DNA from: Ovis canadensis
Lineage: Eukaryota > Chordata > Mammalia > Artiodactyla > Bovidae
Assembly (NCBI RefSeq): GCF_042477335.2
Contig: NC_091254.1
Coordinates: 98,667,001-98,731,000, forward strand
Length of the DNA stretch: 64,000 nucleotides
Direction: 5' to 3'
Below are positions 55,201 to 64,000 of this stretch, in pieces. The stretch's first letter is position 1. Each line of letters begins with the position of its first letter. The notes beneath the pieces are model-generated. The model saw only the letters and a list, made by a program, of their open reading frames with translations. It did not search any database and was not told the origin of the DNA. Both the position numbers and the translations under genes were made by a program.

Positions 55201-56061
55201 TCCCCGTGGCCCCGTGATGCCTGCCTAGCCGCATACCCCACCTTTAAAGGCATTCCCAGGAAGCTTAGCGTTTTGATGTTACTGTAAATGGACTTCTTTC
55301 ATTTTCCAGCTGCTTGCCACTGGGTATTTAATACAAGGGCCGATAAGGCGCTTCAGACCAAACACTGAGAACCGGTTTTGGTGAGTTAAGCAGAGCAAAA
55401 ATTTGAGCTTATTTTTGGTGAATGTAAAAATGACATCCACATTAATAAAAAAAAATGTATTAATGAGAACATTCGTTTTCTTCTTAAAAGTCCTAATTGT
55501 AGAAATTCTTCCCCTTCTATATTACTCTGAAGCCGATTCCAGGCAAAACAGAATTTCAGTGTAACAATCCCAGCATCATGACTTTGAACCACAATGCATC
55601 AGTCACCCAGGGAGTGCAGAGGCTGCTCAAGCAGCGCCTCTATGCAGCATTCTCACCTCCAAGAACCAGTCCGCTTGCGTCCAATCCAGGACGAACCAGA
55701 TGTCCTGACCTGTAGCAGATTCGGTGAATGCTTTCCAGTAACTGTCATCAACAGTTCGCCGAGAAGCCTTTGCGATTCTTTAAGGCACAGCTCACACAGG
55801 GAGTTGAGGGGACGAACGGCACCAGGTTTCCCCTCTCCTGGAACTCGGCCTCTGGCGACTTCGGGATCAGTCCCTGAACATGGCTTCCGAGGTCAGCGGG
55901 GTTCGGGCGTGATGGCAGGCGCCCGCACGGGAGAAGGTGGCAGGGAGAAGGCACGCGTCCTGGGCTCCATCTCAGCACACAGTAACTCCCGTGATGCTCC
56001 AAACAGGGGCCGAGGGTTTTTCCATAATGCACAGAGCACCGAACGCTTTCAGTGACACACG
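55201..56061. other. Intergenic, nothing recognised
   Basis: Unique-looking sequence without a recognised gene or repeat. Confidence 0.4.
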
Positions 56062-56074
56062 AGGCACGCCAGAG

Positions 56075-56286
56075 GCCTTCCCTGGCGGCCCAGCCGGTGA
56101 AGCGTCTGTCTACAGCGCGGGAGACCCGGGTTCGAGCCCTGGGTTGGGAAGATCCCCTGGAGAAGAAAATGGCAATCCACTCCAGTACTATTGCCTGGAG
56201 AATCCCATGGACAGAGGAGCCTGGTGGGCTACAGTCTATGGGGTCACAGAGTCGGACACGACTGGGCGACTTCAGTCAGTCAGTCT
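56075..56286 (+). mobile_element. Bov-tA SINE with target-site duplication
   Basis: 'gccttccctggcggcccagc', 'gggttcgagccctgggttgg', 'cactccagtactattgcctg'. It is flanked by a 13 bp duplication with one mismatch: AGGCACGCCAGAG (56062-56074) and AGGCATGCCAGAG (56287-56299). It is the last recognisable ruminant SINE before the ANKRD10 region. Confidence 0.94.
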
Positions 56287-56692
56287 AGGCATGCCAGAGT
56301 GGCTATTCTGTTTCCACGCATTAACTAAGATTTATATAGTTAAAAGGCTTCCATGTATTAATATGTGCTGGCTCAAAGAAGCTGAAGAAGCTATGGCTGT
56401 GGTTCTTTTTGAAGATAATCGTGCAGGGAAGTATTGTCAGCTGACAGCAATTCCTAACACCCCCCACCCTCCTCCCAAGAGACCCCGCGCCTCCCGAGAG
56501 AGACCCAACGTGCCCATAAGCCAAAAGCAGGTGAGCAAGCCGGAGGTGCTAACGCGTGCTCCGCGGGCGTGCTCCGCGGGCGATCGGAAGAGGGAGCACG
56601 GCTCACACGCAGGCCAGGTGACCGCTCCCGCCACAGGCCCCGCCGCCCCCACACCGCAAGCACACCCAGAAGCACAGCACGTGTGAGAGTTT

Positions 56693-56698
56693 TTTATT
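56693..56698 (-). terminator. ANKRD10: ANKRD10 distal poly(A) signal
   Basis: AATAAA on the - strand (TTTATT on +). The sequence just downstream in the transcript is GT-rich, as expected of a cleavage-stimulating element. Confidence 0.7.
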
Positions 56699-56899
56699 CA
56701 ATCTGTAAAGGACAGCTTAAAAACAAAATGTTAGTAACACTCGGAGAACATTGGTTTTGTTCATCTGACACATCTTCTATCTTCACCAATTTTTTATCAC
56801 AAAAATCAGAAAAGTAAAAATTCACGACAACAGCCGCACAGTGTAACCACTAGCTGTGTAAACAAAAGCTAATTTCTATAAAACCATAAACAACGCAGC

Positions 56900-56905
56900 T
56901 TTATT
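56900..56905 (-). terminator. ANKRD10: ANKRD10 alternative poly(A) signal
   Basis: AATAAA on the - strand about 200 bases before the distal signal. Use cannot be judged from sequence. Confidence 0.45.
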
Positions 56906-57751
56906 AAGAGAGATTCAAAATTCTGTTAACGGGATACACATTGTGGTATATATTTTAAAGCAGAAAACCCCAAGAAACAAAAGCAAGGAGAAGAGAAAGA
57001 ATAGGTCGAAAGGGTCAGTTAGGTATGTTGACCTGACAGTCCCTACAAAGAGTAACTCCCACTGCATACAGAGGAAACCGTTGTCTGTGGTAGAAATCCT
57101 CAGGCCCGAGTAGGAAACCCGGGTGAAAACACGGCAGGTCGGCAGTCAGGCCCAGGCCGCACGCGCCGCCGGTGGAAACAGGGCAGCGAGCGCCACCTTT
57201 CAAGGAGGCACCGCGGGCGTCCTCAGGCCGCTGTGCGTGTGGACGAGGAAGATCTTCACCACGTGGCAGGCAGCAAAGGTTCCATGAAAAAGACAAACGC
57301 TCTTTTCTCGTACAAATCGCTGCAGGAAATCCGTGTAAGGCTGTGCCCTGCCTGGGGCATAGTTGTCTTCTGTCAAAAATTCCACAGGGAAGAGGAACAG
57401 CAAGCTCTTCCAAGTGATGCCCACGTGCCAAGGGGCGGGTTTACCAGGCACCTCACTCAACTGTCTCCGGTCCTTCATCAGATAAGATTTAATTCGACAG
57501 AAGGGGAAATGGCAATTTAAGGTGACAGTATTCAGAAGAGAATATCGAGATTGGCAGCAGAAAACTAAGTTCTGAAAGCGCGTCCGGAAAGAGGCCCCCT
57601 GCCCCGCGGAGACAGCCGTGCGCTGGGTAAGCCCCGCCTGCGCTCGCGCCGGGGCTCGAGGCGGCCTGCCGCTCGGAGCGCGCTCCTGCAGAGAGCGAAA
57701 GCACGCGCCGCCGCACGGCTAACCCTAACCCGGCGGCGGGGGCCCGCGGCC

Positions 57752-61316
<3,565 letters not shown>

Positions 61317-61406
61317 CTGTGACGAGCTCTCTGTCCACGTGCATCTTGTCGGGGTCGTCTTCCGCCTCACCACTCACGAGCGGCATGGACTCATCCAGAC
61401 TGTGGG
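61317..61406 (-). CDS. ANKRD10: ANKRD10 penultimate coding exon
   Basis: A 90 bp exon on the - strand, phase 1 at both ends. Acceptor TTTTCTGTGCAG (AG at 61408-61407), then CC completing an Ala codon. The peptide is HSLDESMPLVSGEAEDDPDK followed by MHVDRELVT, then a split Asp codon. The acidic EDDPDKMHVDRE block matches the conserved segment I recall just before the DMKNSSSV start of the last exon. Splicing to 58206 restores [10 protein letters not shown] in frame, which supports both exon calls. Confidence 0.92.
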
Positions 61407-64000
61407 CTGCACAGAAAACAGACATGTTCAGGCTCCTTGCACCTAAGACAGATGCGCCCCACTCCTTGTCATCAGAGCACTGGATGCTCCCAAACTGTCA
61501 AGTGGCTTATAATCTATGGATTACCAATAACCTTGGCACACTACTAAGAAACTTACTTTCCCACAATAGAGAATAATTCCTGAAATGCACGGCTTTGAAG
61601 AAGTCATGGCAATTCAGACACCTACTCGAGATTTACTTGCTGGTGTAAATTCTCATTTAAGGCTGGTATTTGGGCAACATGAAGCAGTTATGTAACTTGA
61701 AGACATTTATTTCTAAATACTTTTAAAGATTCAGGATGCTCTGTTACACCCCTAAATGTTCCTTCCGTTGTTTTTCATAAAGAAATGACCATTCTTGAGT
61801 AACATAAAAACCATTACAATGATCCTCAAATTAAGAAATCAGTGATTTCATTAATAGAAAATAAAGTAAGTCCCAAGATCAAGACAAGCACGTCAGATAT
61901 GGACTGAGAGCAGCTCTGGCCCTGTGCCCCAAGGTGTGATGCAACTGGGAACACCCAGTAAGCTTCTGGGCTCCAGGACGTCAGGGGCTGAAGCTACGCA
62001 CACGCCTTAGGGCATGCCCACACTTGCATCGTGGAGAACAGCGCGTGCACACACTTGGTACCCCTTCCTGCGGGGCTTACACACTCTGTGCAAACACGTC
62101 CTGCTAACCCTGGGGCCCCTACTTCTCAGGAGCAGCCAGTATCAGATCTGAAAGACATTGCACGTCTTGCCCATATTCATTTACCACAAAACAAACACAT
62201 CCCAACAACTAAACTGAAAAGGACCCTTAGAGCTGAGTAACAACTCCCTGAATGGCTGGACCACCAACAGCTCACCTGCCACCCAGCTCCCCACTGCTGC
62301 CTGAGTGGGGCTCTTTTTCCATCATGAACACCGTAATTAACTACCATCCCTAAAAACACACTTCTGTGTACAGTTCTGCTTCTTCACCAAGATGAACCAG
62401 GATGGTTTCTGGGTCACAGGAGATATACAGCAAGTAAGCAACAACTTTCAGTGCCATTTCTTTCAAATAAACGTTTAAAACCAGAAAGACTTGAACTATG
62501 CAGCTTCAACTACTTATAGAGGCACATGAATTGTTTTCAATGTCGGAATGAACATTATCAGTTTCAGAGTATCCCCAAACTGTTAAAAGTTTTAGATGAA
62601 AAAGTCTTAATAAGAGAAACACAAATTTGACGATTAGTATGCAGAAGAAACGAGCAGAACGGTGTGGCCTGTGCTGTTAAGAAAAAACAGGAATCTGCAC
62701 GGACACGAGGCCACAGACACCCTAGAAGTGCTTTGAAACCAGAGGCGACGGACGGAGGACTTCAGCGGCTCTCAAAGCTTTTCTTAATCCTCCAAGGCCC
62801 CACTGAGGTCAGTGATAGGCTAGGTTCCAGCTTCACTACCAAACAAGGAACTTTCAAGAAATCAGTGGTAGACAGGCCATCTTTTCTTAAAAAAGAGAAA
62901 GGGGGTGGTTGGGGGAGGGAAGCGCAGGTACAAGGAGACAAAACCCTCCCAACCTCTGGCTCTGTCTCCGCAGTGACACACGGCCCACGTCTGATAAGCC
63001 AGATCAGGCAGCTGACGGAGAAGCAGTGCGGGCTATTGGTCAAAGCCACAGGCGGCCTGAAACGAAAGGTCAGACTTCACTGGGGACACAGCACAGACAG
63101 CTTGACGAGGCCATCCTCCCGCTGCCTGGCTTTGTTCTGGAATTCAGGGCCAGTGCTCCTCGGGGAAACGGACACCTAGGTTACAGCTGCAACTTAGATC
63201 TCTGAAAGCAGCTTTCGCAAAGCTGACAGGTACGACATGAGGACCCCCTCTTCCCCAAAAGGCACAACAGAACAGCTTCACAGAAGCAGGTCAACTGTCT
63301 GTTCACTCCCCAAGCCCAGCGCCTGGAGCGTCCCACCAGTGGATGAAGCCCACACTCCAGCTAGGAAGGGCACAGCCACAGAAAGCAAGCAGAACCATTA
63401 GGAACAGGTAATCAAGGCTGGCAACCAAACGAAGCAGGACAGGAGGGCAGACCTGCCACTAGGGGGCCCGAAGAGCTGGTGGCGAAGGGAGCCGGAGGAC
63501 ACTCAGAGAACGCCCTAGACAGGAGCTGGACCCAGGGCCACTCTAAAGCCGCAGCTGGTCCCTTAGCTAGAGAGCCATGCGGGGCCTCCCAAGGGCTCCT
63601 CCCAAGGCCCTCCTTCTGGGTGCATCTCTTGTGAAAGCGGTTTCTCACCAGCAGAGCAGGATAAACATGTACAAATGAGACAGACTAAAGGCTTTCAGAT
63701 GTTAACAAACTCTTTACTAAACGCGAACGTGGACAGACTAGAACTACTTTCTCCGTAGACATTCTTTGTGAGGCGTTTTCCCCACGATCTATCTGCCAGG
63801 ATTTGCAACCACTTGCCTGCTAACCTAGCTGCCTAGAACCCTTAATGTATCTTATACCAATGTTTCTGTGTCTTTCTTCCCAGCACCTGGAATTAGGAAG
63901 GGCTCAGACAGCTCCACGGGAGCACAGGGTGTCACCACTTACCGTTTAAAACTGCATTAAAACCAGAGCATGGGTCTGGGCTTGACTGCCTTCCCCCACA
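61407..64000 (-). other. ANKRD10: ANKRD10 intron (partial)
   Basis: Intron upstream of the 90 bp exon, running past the window edge. I searched the - strand for the preceding exon (the basic KKAR-type region and the ankyrin repeats) and did not find it. No SINE or LINE recognised. Short frames at 62.7-63.2 kb and 63.4-63.65 kb have no domain. Confidence 0.75.

Larger units (their letters stand above)
56675..57751 (-). other. ANKRD10: ANKRD10 3' untranslated region
   Basis: About 1.08 kb between the ANKRD10 stop codon and the distal poly(A) signal. AT-rich distally and CpG-rich next to the stop (57580-57750). A second AATAAA on the - strand (56900-56905) offers a shorter form. No repeats are inserted in it. 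Confidence 0.75.

Noticed and set aside
57718-57732. Two telomere-like TAACCC repeats
   Set aside because: Only two units, in a CpG-rich 3' UTR. Too short to mean an interstitial telomere.
63900-64000. A GTAAGT donor-like site on the - strand near 63951 with an open frame before it
   Set aside because: The peptide does not match the ANKRD10 exon I expected, and isolated GTAAGT motifs are expected by chance in 64 kb.

Overview
This is mammalian nuclear DNA from a ruminant, most likely a bovid. The evidence is the dense scatter of BovB (RTE-type) LINE fragments, Bov-tA and Bov-A2 SINEs and CHR-type tRNA-Glu SINEs. The two protein-coding anchors match the human 13q34 neighbours ING1 and ANKRD10, which lie on chromosome 12 in cattle (from general knowledge, not from this sequence). 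I cannot tell cattle from sheep, goat or another bovid.

Layout. Positions 1-1992 are the last intron of ING1 on the + strand. The terminal coding exon of ING1 (PHD-finger tumour suppressor and chromatin reader) runs 1993-2693, with a short 3' UTR ending near 3040. At the other end the last two coding exons of ANKRD10 lie on the - strand (61317-61406 and 57752-58206), with a 3' UTR reaching a poly(A) signal at 56693-56698. The two genes converge tail to tail. The roughly 53.6 kb between them contains no recognisable protein-coding gene.

The interval between the genes is a stack of transposable elements. It has about ten BovB pieces, including a 1.6 kb piece with a decayed reverse transcriptase at 31.5-33.2 kb and one with an inverted 5' segment at 5.3 kb. 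There are more than 25 SINE copies, L1 remnants at 5.7, 17.9-18.8, 20.1, 26.7 and 48.1-50.4 kb, and two solo endogenous-retrovirus LTRs (18063-18606 and about 36942-37516). Several insertions can be dated relative to each other by nesting and by target-site duplications read directly from the sequence. Local tandem repeats include a ~30 bp GC-rich minisatellite at 19.2-19.4 kb, a 115 bp unit in three copies at 29.9-30.3 kb and a 7 bp GGGCTCT array at 24.2 kb. GC/CpG-rich blocks at 41.6-43.1 kb and 54.3-55.2 kb are candidate orphan CpG islands. The 7.7 kb around the 3' end of ANKRD10 and the first 3.6 kb around ING1 have no recognisable ruminant SINE or BovB.

I found no bacterial-style system, CRISPR array, structural RNA gene or clearly new protein family. 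The best leads are the missing internal start of the short ING1 isoform, the two orphan GC/CpG-rich blocks, the 115 bp triplication and the repeat-free ANKRD10 3' block.
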